From an uncultured Candidatus Saccharibacteria bacterium (GTDB taxonomy: Bacteria > Patescibacteriota > Saccharimonadia > Saccharimonadales > Saccharimonadaceae): 64,000 bases of DNA. The notes under the pieces were generated by a model, which searched no databases, had not been told where the DNA came from, and was given only the letters and a program-made list of their open reading frames with translations. Both the position numbers and the translations under genes were made by a program. Each line of letters starts with the position of its first letter. Within the stretch, counting starts at the first letter, position 1. This document shows, piece by piece, positions 13,652 through 22,230 of this stretch. The stretch is taken from NCBI GenBank assembly GCA_947304155.1, contig CAMZAD010000001.1, positions 186,001-250,000 on the forward strand. The letters run 5' to 3'.

Positions 13652-14595
13652 TATTTCCCCATGATTTTATTAAATTCAGCTGGTAGTTTTGATTCAAAAA
13701 CCACACGTTTGCCCTCTGGAATGGTGATTTCGAGGGTTTTGGCGTGGAGATAAAGGCGATTTTTAGTGTCTGGCTTTGCATTACCATAGACGCGGTCGCC
13801 AAGAATTGGCGTTCCCAAGTAATTCAAGTGGACACGAAGTTGGTGGGTGCGTCCAGTGGTTGGTCTAAGCTCAAGAAGTGACAAAACTTCAGATTTGCCA
13901 CTCTCTGGATTGATGGTTTTGACTGACTTTTGAACTTTATAATAGGTCTGAGATGGTTTGCCGTTTGCTGCTACGACAAAAGTAGTTGGATGTTTAATGT
14001 TGCGTGCGATTGGAAGGTCAATCATAGCTTCATTTAACTTTGGGCAACCCTCAACAATAGCATAGTAGGTCTTGTGCGCTTTGCGATCTTGGAATTGTTT
14101 ACGAAGGAGTCTTTGAGTCTCTTCATTTTTGCCAAGAATCACTACGCCAGAGGTGTCACGGTCTAGACGATGAACTAAGAGACCGTAGTCCTCTAAAGTT
14201 GGCTCGGCAGTGTATTCGCCTTTAGCCATAGAAAGAAGACCGGTAGGCTTATCTAAAACTATTACATTTTCATCTTCATAGAGTGTCTCTGGGCGCATCT
14301 TTTCGATAGCTTTAGCTTTCAGGTCAGCGTTGGTGAGTTCTTCTGGTAAGGTCAGAATAACGTCAGCATCCTCTTCGACTAAAGTGTTTGGCTTTAAGGC
14401 CGTTTTGCCGTTAACTGTGACGTAGCCAGACTTAATGAAAGTTTGAAGTGTGTTGCGGTTATAATCTGAGTATTTTTCAACAAGAATCTTATCAAGGCGA
14501 AATTTCTCAACTTTTTCCTCTTCAGAAATCACCACGTCGCCGTTAATAACGCGTGAGAGACTTGGTTTCGAGAATTTTTTGCCAGTAATAATCAT
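13651..14595 (-). CDS. RluA-family 23S rRNA/tRNA pseudouridine synthase with S4 domain
   Basis: 314 residues. The S4 RNA-binding domain spans about 31-85 (FRLDKILVEKYSDYNRNTLQ) and the catalytic domain carries the RluA motif HRLDRDTSGVVILGKN, whose Asp is the nucleophile. KAHKTYYAIVEG and RTHQLRVHLNYLGTPILGD complete the family signature. It converts specific uridines to pseudouridine in rRNA (RluD/RluC-like); the target sites cannot be read from sequence. A ~25-residue N-terminal extension precedes S4. TATAAT is six bases before the ATG, so the transcript is probably leaderless. It forms an operon with holB. Confidence 0.9.
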   Translation of the reverse strand: MIITGKKFSKPSLSRVINGDVVISEEEKVEKFRLDKILVEKYSDYNRNTLQTFIKSGYVTVNGKTALKPNTLVEEDADVILTLPEELTNADLKAKAIEKMRPETLYEDENVIVLDKPTGLLSMAKGEYTAEPTLEDYGLLVHRLDRDTSGVVILGKNEETQRLLRKQFQDRKAHKTYYAIVEGCPKLNEAMIDLPIARNIKHPTTFVVAANGKPSQTYYKVQKSVKTINPESGKSEVLSLLELRPTTGRTHQLRVHLNYLGTPILGDRVYGNAKPDTKNRLYLHAKTLEITIPEGKRVVFESKLPAEFNKIMGK

Positions 14596-14601
14596 ACTTA
14601 T

Positions 14602-14607
14602 ATTATA
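14602..14607 (-). promoter_or_regulatory. -10 box giving a leaderless start at 14595
   Basis: Minus-strand TGGTATAAT-ATAAGT-ATG: perfect -10, six-base gap, no Shine-Dalgarno. Confidence 0.6.
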
Positions 14608-14656
14608 CCATAATTTTGGCGTTCTGTATAGTTTGAAGCGCCGCGCTTCCCTGTTA

Positions 14657-15715
14657 TTAACGCAATTTCATTGCTTTTTGGACAGCGAAGAGTTTCTTGT
14701 TTGCAACTTCGTTAGCGTATTTTTCGCCTTCTTCAAGAATCTTATAAACTTCCTCATCTGAAATTTCAGCTACTTTCTTCTGGAACTCTTCAAGGTAAGT
14801 TGAGACCGAGCTCGCAACTTTCTTTTTGAGGTCACCATAATGTGTTTCGCCAGCCCAGGTGCTAATTACGTCTTGGATTGGAGTGTTGGTGACAAGTGCC
14901 TCAATTTGAAGTAGGTTTGAAATGCCTGGTTGATTGAAGAAATCAAAGGCAATCTTACCGAGAGAGTCGGTCTGAGCGGACATGATTTTCTTTGAGACCT
15001 TAGCTGGGTCGTCATTCATCATGATTTTACTGTTTTCAGATTCAGCAGATTTACTCATCTTCTTCTCTGGGTTCTGGAGGTCGCGAATACGAATACCAGA
15101 TGCTTTGTCGGTAGTTTTGCCAAAGCTATCTGAGCCGTTGGCGGATTCCATAAACTTAGCTTGGTCAATGGTTTTGGCTGGAAGGACAAATGTTTCGCCA
15201 TATTTATTGTTGAAACGCTCAGCGATATTGCGCGTTAGTTCAAGGTGTTGAAATTGGTCTTCACCGACTGGGATGTAATCTGCATCATAAAGCAAGATAT
15301 CTGCGGCCATAAGGATTGGATAGTCAAAAATACCAACGTTGGTGCCGAGGTCGCCGTTGTGGCTCTTCTCTTTATATTGAATCATGCGTGATGTTTCACC
15401 CATAGTTGCAACGCAGTTCAAAATCCAGCAGAGTTCAGAATGGGCTGGGACATAGCTTTGGCGGTAAATGTGAACGTTCTCGTTAATCTCGAGGCCAGCT
15501 GCAAGATAGTATTTAATCTCTTTAACGAGGTTCTTTTGAAGTTCGCCATCCACATCAGAGATAATCGTGTGAAGATCAGGGATGAAAATGTTGATTTGGT
15601 TGTTTTTAGAATACTTGTTCGCGAGTCGGGTCATTGGGAGAAGTGCACCAAGAAAATTGCCAAGTTGCATCTCGCTATTGACGCGAATTCCAGTTAAGAT
15701 TGTTTTTCCTTCCAT
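14657..15715 (-). CDS. trpS: Tryptophanyl-tRNA synthetase
   Basis: 352 residues, class I synthetase. The HIGH-equivalent is QLGNFLGALLPM near residue 18. The active-site stretch IPVGEDQFQHLELTRNIAER and KKMSKSAESENSKIMMNDDP (KMSKS loop, about residue 215) are clear. It charges tRNA-Trp with tryptophan using ATP. Length is close to the bacterial norm (~330-350). The start follows TATAAT by nine bases with no ribosome site, so it is nearly leaderless. Confidence 0.95.
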   Translation of the reverse strand: MEGKTILTGIRVNSEMQLGNFLGALLPMTRLANKYSKNNQINIFIPDLHTIISDVDGELQKNLVKEIKYYLAAGLEINENVHIYRQSYVPAHSELCWILNCVATMGETSRMIQYKEKSHNGDLGTNVGIFDYPILMAADILLYDADYIPVGEDQFQHLELTRNIAERFNNKYGETFVLPAKTIDQAKFMESANGSDSFGKTTDKASGIRIRDLQNPEKKMSKSAESENSKIMMNDDPAKVSKKIMSAQTDSLGKIAFDFFNQPGISNLLQIEALVTNTPIQDVISTWAGETHYGDLKKKVASSVSTYLEEFQKKVAEISDEEVYKILEEGEKYANEVANKKLFAVQKAMKLR

Positions 15716-15724
15716 AATACTTTT

Positions 15725-15730
15725 ATTATA
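15725..15730 (-). promoter_or_regulatory. -10 box of trpS
   Basis: Minus-strand TGGTATAAT followed by nine bases and the ATG. Confidence 0.55.
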
Positions 15731-15750
15731 CCAAAGATAACGGCATATGT

Positions 15751-15756
15751 TATAAT
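15751..15756 (+). promoter_or_regulatory. -10 box of tRNA-Ala(GGC)
   Basis: TATAAT in ATGTTATAATTA, 11 bases before the mature tRNA 5' end; divergent to trpS. Confidence 0.5.
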
Positions 15757-15767
15757 TATTTTGGCTT

Positions 15768-15844
15768 GGGGTGTTAGCTCAGTTGATTAGAGCGCGTCGC
15801 TGGCAGCGACGAGGTCACGAGTTTGAGTCTCGTACACTCCACCA
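15768..15844 (+). tRNA. tRNA-Ala(GGC)
   Basis: A 77-nt cloverleaf with acceptor GGGGTGT/ACACTCC, which includes the G3-U70 pair that identifies alanine tRNAs. Anticodon stem CGTCG/CGACG with loop CTGGCAG (anticodon GGC). Encoded ACCA end. Confidence 0.96.
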
Positions 15845-15860
15845 TTTTTTATGCTTATAT

Positions 15861-18272
15861 TTAGTCTGCTACACAACGAACAGTTTTGCCCATTACGTTG
15901 TCTAGGTATGCATATGTCATTTGATTGCTACCTATATATAGGTAAATTGAATTCCATCTGTTTCCTGAGTTTGATGAGAATAGATAGATTGCGTCTCCAC
16001 GACTATCTAATCCGGTTTCGGTTACTCTACCTGCAAAAGTAAGATGCAATGCGTTTATTATGTCTTGCCTTCTTTCTGAATATGCTTGACCCATAGTTGC
16101 AAATTCTCCGCCGCTATATTTATCGCCTGTTGGCATATGCCAACCTTTTGGACAGATATCTTCTGGAAGTTGATTTATTGGTTCACTATCTGATCTTCCG
16201 CCTTTAAAGCAATATGAACCTGCTGACGCAGCACAATAGTTGTATAGTGCGCCTATTTTGCCTGGGTATCCTGCTTCTATTACTGTGTCTTTATCTCCGA
16301 CATAAATCATCGGTGTTGTGTAAGATTTTTTGTTTGCAAAGTACTCTACTCCGCTGGTTGGGTATCGATCGGTATCCGTTCCGCCACCGTTTTTAAACTT
16401 AGTAAGTGTTGTTTCAGAGGCGTTTGTATTGCCGACAAGTTTATTAAGTGGTGTTGCTACCATGTCTATGCGAAGGTTTTCAAGCGTCCAAACATTACCA
16501 TCGGCAATTCTACCAATTAGATATGATTCACCATCGCGTTTATCGTAGGCTGTAATTGTGTCGCCATTATTTGGGATAAGATCATCAAGTGTCGTTGACG
16601 TTGCATCTTGCATATAAAGGAGAGCTGTAATAGTACAGGTTGTGTCATTTTTGACATTATTTACAGTAATCGTGTTATTTTCATATGATGCAGTTTGCCC
16701 GTTTGTACATGTTACTTCCCCAAGAGTGTAATATTCATTTGGCGCAACATTATTAAATACCGCATTTTGATCGTAATTTACATTTTGTTCGCTCGAACCT
16801 GTCCCATTATTCACAACTAGTGTGACATTGTAAGTTTGATATGTTACATCAAGCGTACAGACAGTGTTATAGGTTACTGCATCGACTTCATATGTGGTCT
16901 TACTACTATAAATTCTTAAGTGTTGATTATTTGTGCAGGTCCCGCTGTTCACAATATAGCCCTGGACATTTTCAAATACTGCCGAGAATGTATTATTACC
17001 TTCGCCTTCTGGCACAAAATCATGCCCAAGTTGGTTACCAAATTGGTCATTAATTGTTACTTCATGGCTATAGATTGCTTTATATGACAAGTTTCTATCT
17101 ACAGTTGAAGGATCAATCGTAACATTCTCTTCACACTCGTATTCTGGCATTCCTGTTCCATGCCAACAAGCAAATACTGCGCCGTCTTTTGATGGTTTAT
17201 TTAACGTGAATGGCGCATCGGTGCCCTTTATTGTTGTTGGATTAGCTGTAGCTACTGTCCCGCCAGCGTAATCGTAAGTTATTCTATATCTGGCTTCTTC
17301 GTATAATACAGTTACACTAAAGTCATCCAGGATTAATGCTTCGGGATCTATTTCTGTATCAGTTCCAGTGAATTTAAAGCCTGAAACCATCAAGCCACTT
17401 GGAACTGGAACCCATTCAGGTGCAAATATGTCCCCAAAAGTATATCCATCTTCATATGAGATTGTTCCAAATTCTTCAGGTGTTACATGAGCATCTTCTC
17501 CGGTATCTGGGTCTTTCCAATATACTTCGCCAAAGAAATAGTCTCTTAATTTGATATTGTTATTTAGTAAGATATCCGTGTCTGTATAATCTTCTGCGAC
17601 GGCACCCATACAATAGAAGCCTGTTGCAGTAAAAATAATTGCAAAAACTAAGGTAGCTACTATGCGTTTTTTTCTAAATATAAATGCAATGACGAGTACA
17701 ATTCCGGCAATTATTATAGCAATAATGGCCGACAAGCTGGATGTTTGTCCTGAGAATTCACTCTTGAAGAAGTTTGCACCAGTATTTGGCACTAAAGCTA
17801 CTTCATCTTCTTCGACTTGGTTTGTCTGTAAGTCTAGATATGAAATCGTAAATTTAACACTATTATCTATAGTGCGATCAGTATTGTCTTCATGGGCTTG
17901 TTTGTAAGTGATTTTTACCTCGAGATTGAGGGCTTCACTAGCTTGAATTACTTCGTCAGCATGATTTTCGTATGAATAGTCAACCAATGTGCTGGTATTA
18001 TCATCTGAAATACCGATAATTTTAAGGGAGGTTGTGGTTGAGTTTTTTAGGCTCAAATTATAGGTCACATAATCATTTAGCTTGTGAAAAACAATTTTTG
18101 TGTTTACAGTGTTTCCGGAAATCGTTGGCGTTTCTGCGATAACATTCTCTGCTTTTTCAAGTATTATTGCATTTTCCAATCCAAAATTCCCTGCCGCTGA
18201 GACGACAGTAAATATGAATGCCGACATACAGCAAATTGTAAGCGCGGCAAAAATAGCCTTTATTTTTTTCAC
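15861..18272 (-). CDS. FISUMP-domain surface protein with internal VPNTG sorting-type signal
   Basis: 803 residues from a GTG at 18272 preceded by GGAGG. Order: signal peptide 1-28; extracytoplasmic beta-rich part; VPNTG at 161-165; hydrophobic span 180-199; RKKR 200-203; a second hydrophobic span 204-226; DxDTGED region. Then come Listeria-Bacteroides (InlB-type) repeat-like segments (YRITYDYAGGTVATANPTTI; TYQTYNVTLVVNNGTG) and a C-terminal FISUMP domain (RDGESYLIGRIADGNVWTLE; ICPKGWHMPTGD; ending VRCVAD). The first 203 residues look like a complete sortase substrate, making the protein resemble two proteins joined end to end. A sortase gene is at 27.4-28.0 kb. Unlike the other seven FISUMP proteins it lacks the TNA signal motif and stands alone. 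Confidence 0.85.
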   Translation of the reverse strand: MKKIKAIFAALTICCMSAFIFTVVSAAGNFGLENAIILEKAENVIAETPTISGNTVNTKIVFHKLNDYVTYNLSLKNSTTTSLKIIGISDDNTSTLVDYSYENHADEVIQASEALNLEVKITYKQAHEDNTDRTIDNSVKFTISYLDLQTNQVEEDEVALVPNTGANFFKSEFSGQTSSLSAIIAIIIAGIVLVIAFIFRKKRIVATLVFAIIFTATGFYCMGAVAEDYTDTDILLNNNIKLRDYFFGEVYWKDPDTGEDAHVTPEEFGTISYEDGYTFGDIFAPEWVPVPSGLMVSGFKFTGTDTEIDPEALILDDFSVTVLYEEARYRITYDYAGGTVATANPTTIKGTDAPFTLNKPSKDGAVFACWHGTGMPEYECEENVTIDPSTVDRNLSYKAIYSHEVTINDQFGNQLGHDFVPEGEGNNTFSAVFENVQGYIVNSGTCTNNQHLRIYSSKTTYEVDAVTYNTVCTLDVTYQTYNVTLVVNNGTGSSEQNVNYDQNAVFNNVAPNEYYTLGEVTCTNGQTASYENNTITVNNVKNDTTCTITALLYMQDATSTTLDDLIPNNGDTITAYDKRDGESYLIGRIADGNVWTLENLRIDMVATPLNKLVGNTNASETTLTKFKNGGGTDTDRYPTSGVEYFANKKSYTTPMIYVGDKDTVIEAGYPGKIGALYNYCAASAGSYCFKGGRSDSEPINQLPEDICPKGWHMPTGDKYSGGEFATMGQAYSERRQDIINALHLTFAGRVTETGLDSRGDAIYLFSSNSGNRWNSIYLYIGSNQMTYAYLDNVMGKTVRCVAD

Positions 18273-18356
18273 AAAACCTCCACGTTTCTTTACGTTATTT
18301 TAATGTTATCACGTTATTCTTTTATGCACAAGCGTTTTATCTACGTTCCTTCTTTC

Positions 18357-18385
18357 TTGAATTAAGGGGTGAACCGTGATATAAT
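18357..18385 (+). promoter_or_regulatory. Promoter of the HD-domain gene
   Basis: TTGAAT (18357-18362), 17-base spacer, TATAAT (18380-18385). The start site should fall near 18392, just before an AACTGAGGTTTT element (18395-18406) complementary to the 3' UTR. Confidence 0.7.
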
Positions 18386-18431
18386 GCGGTCATAAACTGA
18401 GGTTTTGGTACTTTAAAAGGAGGGATGCTTC

Positions 18432-19187
18432 ATGAGGAATAAAGTACTGAAAATTATTGAGCTCTACTTTAAACACTGTAAGGGCGATATGGTCCTTCGG
18501 GCTGGTAATGGATATTGTGGGGTTTACGATTTTAATCCTGAGCAGCCTCTTGATACTAATTTCAGAGAAAACGACACAATGCATACGTGTCATTGTGTTT
18601 ATCTTGCAATGCTCATAATGAATTTCTTCAATCTCGGATTTAACGAAGACGAGAAGCTTCGTGCAATTGAATTTCTAATGGTTCACGATCTTGGCGAATC
18701 AAAATATGGCGATATTCCCGATGATGGTCGTCAAAGCGGATTTAATAAGGTTGATATAGAGTTCATAGTCTTTCTTGAATGCATTAAAGGACATCCGCGT
18801 GAAAATTTATTGAAGGATTATTTCCCGCTATTTGAAGCATATGGTGACGAAAAGAACAGATTAGTTCGCTTTATTAAGTTCTGCGACAAACTTGAAGCGG
18901 TACTCCGTTCATTCTTCTATGAATTTATTGGACGACCTGGTCTTATGACTAACAAAGACGGCAAGTTTGGTGCCCTCACCGAGCAAGATGAAGCAGGTAT
19001 TAAGGCAACTGGCAGTATTTACCAGGCAGACGTTTGGGGATACCATCTTTATTGTAAACTCAAGCAGTTCAAGCATGAAGACGAAGAACTCTATGATATC
19101 TTCTGTAATCTTATCTGGGCGGCAGCTTATACGGTTCGCGGAGGAAAAGACCCCATTCCTTGGCTTCCAATTGCTCCCGCAGCCTAA
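18432..19187 (+). CDS. HD-domain phosphohydrolase (possible 5'-deoxynucleotidase)
   Basis: 251 residues. A metal-binding HD signature is visible: His51/His54 in MHTCHCVYLAMLIM, His85-Asp86 in MVHDLGESKYGDIPDD, and Asp152 in FCDKLEAVLRS. The spacings are close to those of the YfbR/HDDC2 nucleotidases. Such enzymes hydrolyse dNMPs or other phosphoesters in the cytoplasm. The location directly upstream of thyA-folA-glyA fits a role in deoxynucleotide balance, but the substrate is inferred. AAAGGAGGGATGCTTC precedes the ATG. It is separately transcribed and ends at a strong terminator. Confidence 0.8.
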   Translation: MRNKVLKIIELYFKHCKGDMVLRAGNGYCGVYDFNPEQPLDTNFRENDTMHTCHCVYLAMLIMNFFNLGFNEDEKLRAIEFLMVHDLGESKYGDIPDDGRQSGFNKVDIEFIVFLECIKGHPRENLLKDYFPLFEAYGDEKNRLVRFIKFCDKLEAVLRSFFYEFIGRPGLMTNKDGKFGALTEQDEAGIKATGSIYQADVWGYHLYCKLKQFKHEDEELYDIFCNLIWAAAYTVRGGKDPIPWLPIAPAA

Positions 19188-19210
19188 AATTTCAAAAACC
19201 TCAGTTAAAA

Positions 19211-19237
19211 ATCCCCTGAATTTTAGGGGATTTTTTC
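19211..19237 (+). terminator. Terminator of the HD-domain gene
   Basis: ATCCCCT (19211-19217) pairs with AGGGGAT (19225-19231), followed by TTTTTC. The preceding AAAACCTCAGTT (19195-19206) is the exact complement of the 5' UTR element. Confidence 0.85.
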
Positions 19238-19259
19238 ATGCTTAAAAAACTTCCTATGT

Positions 19260-19265
19260 TATAAT
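19260..19265 (+). promoter_or_regulatory. -10 box of the thyA-folA-glyA operon
   Basis: TATAAT in ATGTTATAATTAAG, 18 bases before the ATG, with ACGGAGG as ribosome site. No clear -35. Confidence 0.55.
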
Positions 19266-19283
19266 TAAGAAAACGGAGGTAAA

Positions 19284-20216
19284 ATGAGTAAATTTGACGA
19301 TCAATATATTGACCTTTGTCGGAGAATTCTTGAGCACGGCGAAAAAGTCCAAAACTATAAGAAAGTAGATAACCGTTCTGGTGCGACCGCGACTGCAATC
19401 CCGGACCACACTGCTCAAGCTCAATCTGAATCTCGCACAATTCGCTTGCCTCATCAAGTCTTGCAATTTGATTTGTCGGAAGAATTCCCAATTTTAACTT
19501 CTAAAAAAGTTGCATTTAAGTCTGCAATTTTAGAAATTTTATGGATTTATCAGGTTCAGAGTAATGATGTCCGTTGGCTGCAGGACCGTAAGATTCATAT
19601 CTGGGATGAATGGGAGATTGATGAAAATGGAGATTATCAAGGTCGTCATTGGGACCCGAAAGAATTTGCTCACACAATCGGCACAGCATACGGCTGGATT
19701 GTAAATAAATATAAACTTACTCAGAATTTGATTGAAACTCTTAAAGAAAACCCTGGAAACCGTCGCATGGTGATGTCCCTTTGGCAGAACGAATGGCTTC
19801 CGACCGCCGCTTTACCATCTTGTGTTTGGAACTCACAATGGAATTTGATTGACGGAAAACTTAATGTGCTCGTAACTTCGCGTTCATCTGATGTTCCTCT
19901 TGGTTTGCCATTCAATATCGTCCAATATGCGACACTCTGCTACTTGATTGCGCATTGTATTGGCGCAAAACCTGGCCAATTTACATTTATTACAAATGAT
20001 GCTCATATCTATGAAAACCAGGTTGATGGCATCAAGGAGCAGATTAAACGCTATGATGAAGCGAAGGCGAATGGAACCTTGCCTGAAGCGCCAAAGCTTT
20101 GGATTAATCCGGAAGTAAAGGATTTCTTTAAGTTTGATAATTCGCGCGCGCTTAAGGATGTGAAACTAGAAGATTATAAACATTTGGGCATAATCAAAAT
20201 GCCAGTTACGGAGTAA
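19284..20216 (+). CDS. thyA: Thymidylate synthase
   Basis: 310 residues. It methylates dUMP to dTMP with methylenetetrahydrofolate, yielding dihydrofolate. Family landmarks: the nucleophile Cys in ALPSCVWNSQWNL, then VTSRSSDVPLGLPFNI with the dUMP-binding RSxD, NRRMVMSLWQNEW upstream, and FITNDAHIYENQVDGIKEQI. The residue after the catalytic Cys is Val where E. coli-type enzymes have His. The C-terminus ends IKMPVTE, lacking the usual terminal Ala-Val/Ile. The gene is followed by folA after two bases, so TS and DHFR are made together and the DHF is recycled at once. Confidence 0.93.
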   Translation: MSKFDDQYIDLCRRILEHGEKVQNYKKVDNRSGATATAIPDHTAQAQSESRTIRLPHQVLQFDLSEEFPILTSKKVAFKSAILEILWIYQVQSNDVRWLQDRKIHIWDEWEIDENGDYQGRHWDPKEFAHTIGTAYGWIVNKYKLTQNLIETLKENPGNRRMVMSLWQNEWLPTAALPSCVWNSQWNLIDGKLNVLVTSRSSDVPLGLPFNIVQYATLCYLIAHCIGAKPGQFTFITNDAHIYENQVDGIKEQIKRYDEAKANGTLPEAPKLWINPEVKDFFKFDNSRALKDVKLEDYKHLGIIKMPVTE

Positions 20217-20218
20217 TA

Positions 20219-20710
20219 ATGAGTTTTTCGATAATTTCAGCAGTTGGTAAGAATTTGGAAATTGGCAAAAAAGGTGGGCTTTGCTTTAATATCCCTGGCG
20301 ATTTGAAATATTTTAAGAAGACCACGAATGGCCATAAGATGATTATGGGCTATAACACCTTCAAGAGTTTGCCGAAGGTTTTGCCTAATCGTGAGTCAAT
20401 CGTACTCTGTAATGATGATGTAGATTTACCAAAAGGTGTCGTTCAGGTTCGTTCTATTGAAGAGATTCGTGATAAATATGAGAACCTTGATGAAGAGGTG
20501 TTTGTAATTGGCGGTGGCCGAGTATACGCTCAGATGGTGCCATACGCACAAAAGCTTTACCTAACTGAGGTTGATGCTGAAGATAAGAATGCCGATACTT
20601 TCTTCCCAAGCTTTGATAAAAGTGAATTCTCACGTAAGGTAGTTGGTAGTGGTGCTGATGGAAAGCTCAACTATGATTTTGTAGTCTACGAACGAGAGGA
20701 GGAGTTATGA
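20219..20710 (+). CDS. folA: Dihydrofolate reductase
   Basis: 163 residues. N-terminal SIISAVGKNLEIGKKGGLCF with the folate-site LKYFKKTTNGHKMIMGYNTF and the NADPH-binding VFVIGGGRVYAQM match the family. It reduces the dihydrofolate produced by ThyA to tetrahydrofolate using NADPH. The usual Trp after the Leu-Pro (…LPW) is replaced by LCFNIPGDL. The start overlaps closely with the end of thyA (TAATAATG), which suggests translational coupling. Confidence 0.93.
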   Translation: MSFSIISAVGKNLEIGKKGGLCFNIPGDLKYFKKTTNGHKMIMGYNTFKSLPKVLPNRESIVLCNDDVDLPKGVVQVRSIEEIRDKYENLDEEVFVIGGGRVYAQMVPYAQKLYLTEVDAEDKNADTFFPSFDKSEFSRKVVGSGADGKLNYDFVVYEREEEL

Positions 20711-20757
20711 TTTAATTCCGCAAAGCAGGTGGATTTTAAATTATAGAAAGGTTTTTT

Positions 20758-22131
20758 ATGGCAAGAGATGTAATATTTGACTTAATTGATGAAGAAAAGA
20801 AGAGGCAAACTGAGGGTTTGGAATTAATTCCTTCCGAGAACTACGTTTCAAAGGCTGTGCTTGAAGCAATGGGTTCAGTTTTGACTAATAAATACTCTGA
20901 AGGTTACCCAAACTTCAATAAGCTTGATGGCGATGAGAAAGATATCGCAAAGGATGTTTTTGAAAACTACCGCTATTACGGTGGTCAGATCAACGTTGAC
21001 CGTATTGAACGTATCGCAATTGAGCGTGCAATGAAGTTATTTGGTGCAGACCATGCCAATGTCCAGCCTCACTCTGGCGCAAATGCCAACGAAGCAGTTT
21101 ACTTTGCTTGGTGTGAGCCTGGTGACAAGATTTTGGCAATGAACCTCGGTCATGGTGGTCACCTTACCCATGGGTCTCCTGTGACTCGTTCTGCAAGAAT
21201 CTATGACTTTATTGCTTACGGCACCACGCCTGATGGTGATTTAGACTATGATGAGATGGAAAAATTGGCGCTAGCTGAAGGTCCAAAAATTATCTTGATT
21301 GGCTATTCTGCCTTTATGAAGATTCCTGACTTTAAGCGTGTTGCTGAAATCCGTGACAAGGCTCAAAAGAAATGGGGCTATGAAATCCTACTCATGGCTG
21401 ATATGGCGCACGTGGCTGGTTTGATTGCTGGCGGCATCCATCCAAATCCTCTCGATTTTGGCTTTAACGTTATGACTACGACAACTCATAAGACGCTTCG
21501 TGGCCCTCGTGGTGGCATTATTCTCTCGAATGGTAATGTTGCTTCACCACTCAAGAAGCCTGAAAAGAATTTGGAAAATATCCCAATCTTGATTGATCGC
21601 GCAGTCTTTCCTGGTACTCAAGGCGGTCCGCTTGAGCATGTGATTGCTGCTAAGGCCGTTGCATTTGGCGAAGATTTGAAGCCTGAATTTAAGGAATATG
21701 CGAAGAATATCGTTAAGAACGCTAAAACTTTGGCTGAGAATCTCAAAGGCCATGGATTCATTCTTCAAGGTAATGGCACTGAAAACCATTTGTTGCTCGT
21801 TAAAGTTAACGAGAGTTTCGGTGTGAATGGTAAGTTCTATGAGAAGGCACTTGACCTTGTCGGTCTAACTTTGAATGCTAACGCCCTTCCTGGCGATAAA
21901 GGCGGTGCGTTTAAGCCTGGTGGTGTTCGTCTTGGTACTCCAGCTATCACCTCTCGCGGTATGGGTGAAAAAGAGATGAACCAGATTGGCGATTGGATGA
22001 ATGATGTGATGCAACTCTGTGTTAAGGCTGGTTCATTCAAGAAGCTTGAAGCTGAATATAAGGCTGAACTTGAGAAAATTCATGGCGAAGTGATTAAACT
22101 CGCTACATCTTTCCCTGTTCCATCAATCTAA
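20758..22131 (+). CDS. glyA: Serine hydroxymethyltransferase
   Basis: 457 residues, PLP enzyme converting serine and THF to glycine and methylene-THF, the ThyA cofactor. The N-terminal ELIPSENYVSKAVLEAMGSV, the PLP-lysine motif TTTTHKTLRGPRGG and the C-terminal KPGGVRLGTPAITSRGMGE are standard. It is somewhat longer than the bacterial norm (~415), mainly at internal loops around residues 70-85 and 245-265. GAAAGG lies upstream of the ATG. Third gene of the thymidylate cycle operon; the 47-base gap after folA has no terminator. Confidence 0.95.
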   Translation: MARDVIFDLIDEEKKRQTEGLELIPSENYVSKAVLEAMGSVLTNKYSEGYPNFNKLDGDEKDIAKDVFENYRYYGGQINVDRIERIAIERAMKLFGADHANVQPHSGANANEAVYFAWCEPGDKILAMNLGHGGHLTHGSPVTRSARIYDFIAYGTTPDGDLDYDEMEKLALAEGPKIILIGYSAFMKIPDFKRVAEIRDKAQKKWGYEILLMADMAHVAGLIAGGIHPNPLDFGFNVMTTTTHKTLRGPRGGIILSNGNVASPLKKPEKNLENIPILIDRAVFPGTQGGPLEHVIAAKAVAFGEDLKPEFKEYAKNIVKNAKTLAENLKGHGFILQGNGTENHLLLVKVNESFGVNGKFYEKALDLVGLTLNANALPGDKGGAFKPGGVRLGTPAITSRGMGEKEMNQIGDWMNDVMQLCVKAGSFKKLEAEYKAELEKIHGEVIKLATSFPVPSI

Positions 22132-22174
22132 AAATAAGCATAAGCCCCCTCTTTCAATTTGGATGATTTTGATA

Positions 22175-22180
22175 TATAAT
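22175..22180 (+). promoter_or_regulatory. -10 box of the 22231-22845 gene
   Basis: TATAAT in TTGATATATAATG; the leader contains the short palindrome GCTTTTAAGC and an AAGGAGGGAG ribosome site. Confidence 0.55.
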
Positions 22181-22230
22181 GTCAAAATGTGCTTTTAAGC
22201 AAGGACATTCAAAGAAGGAGGGAGTTTTTT

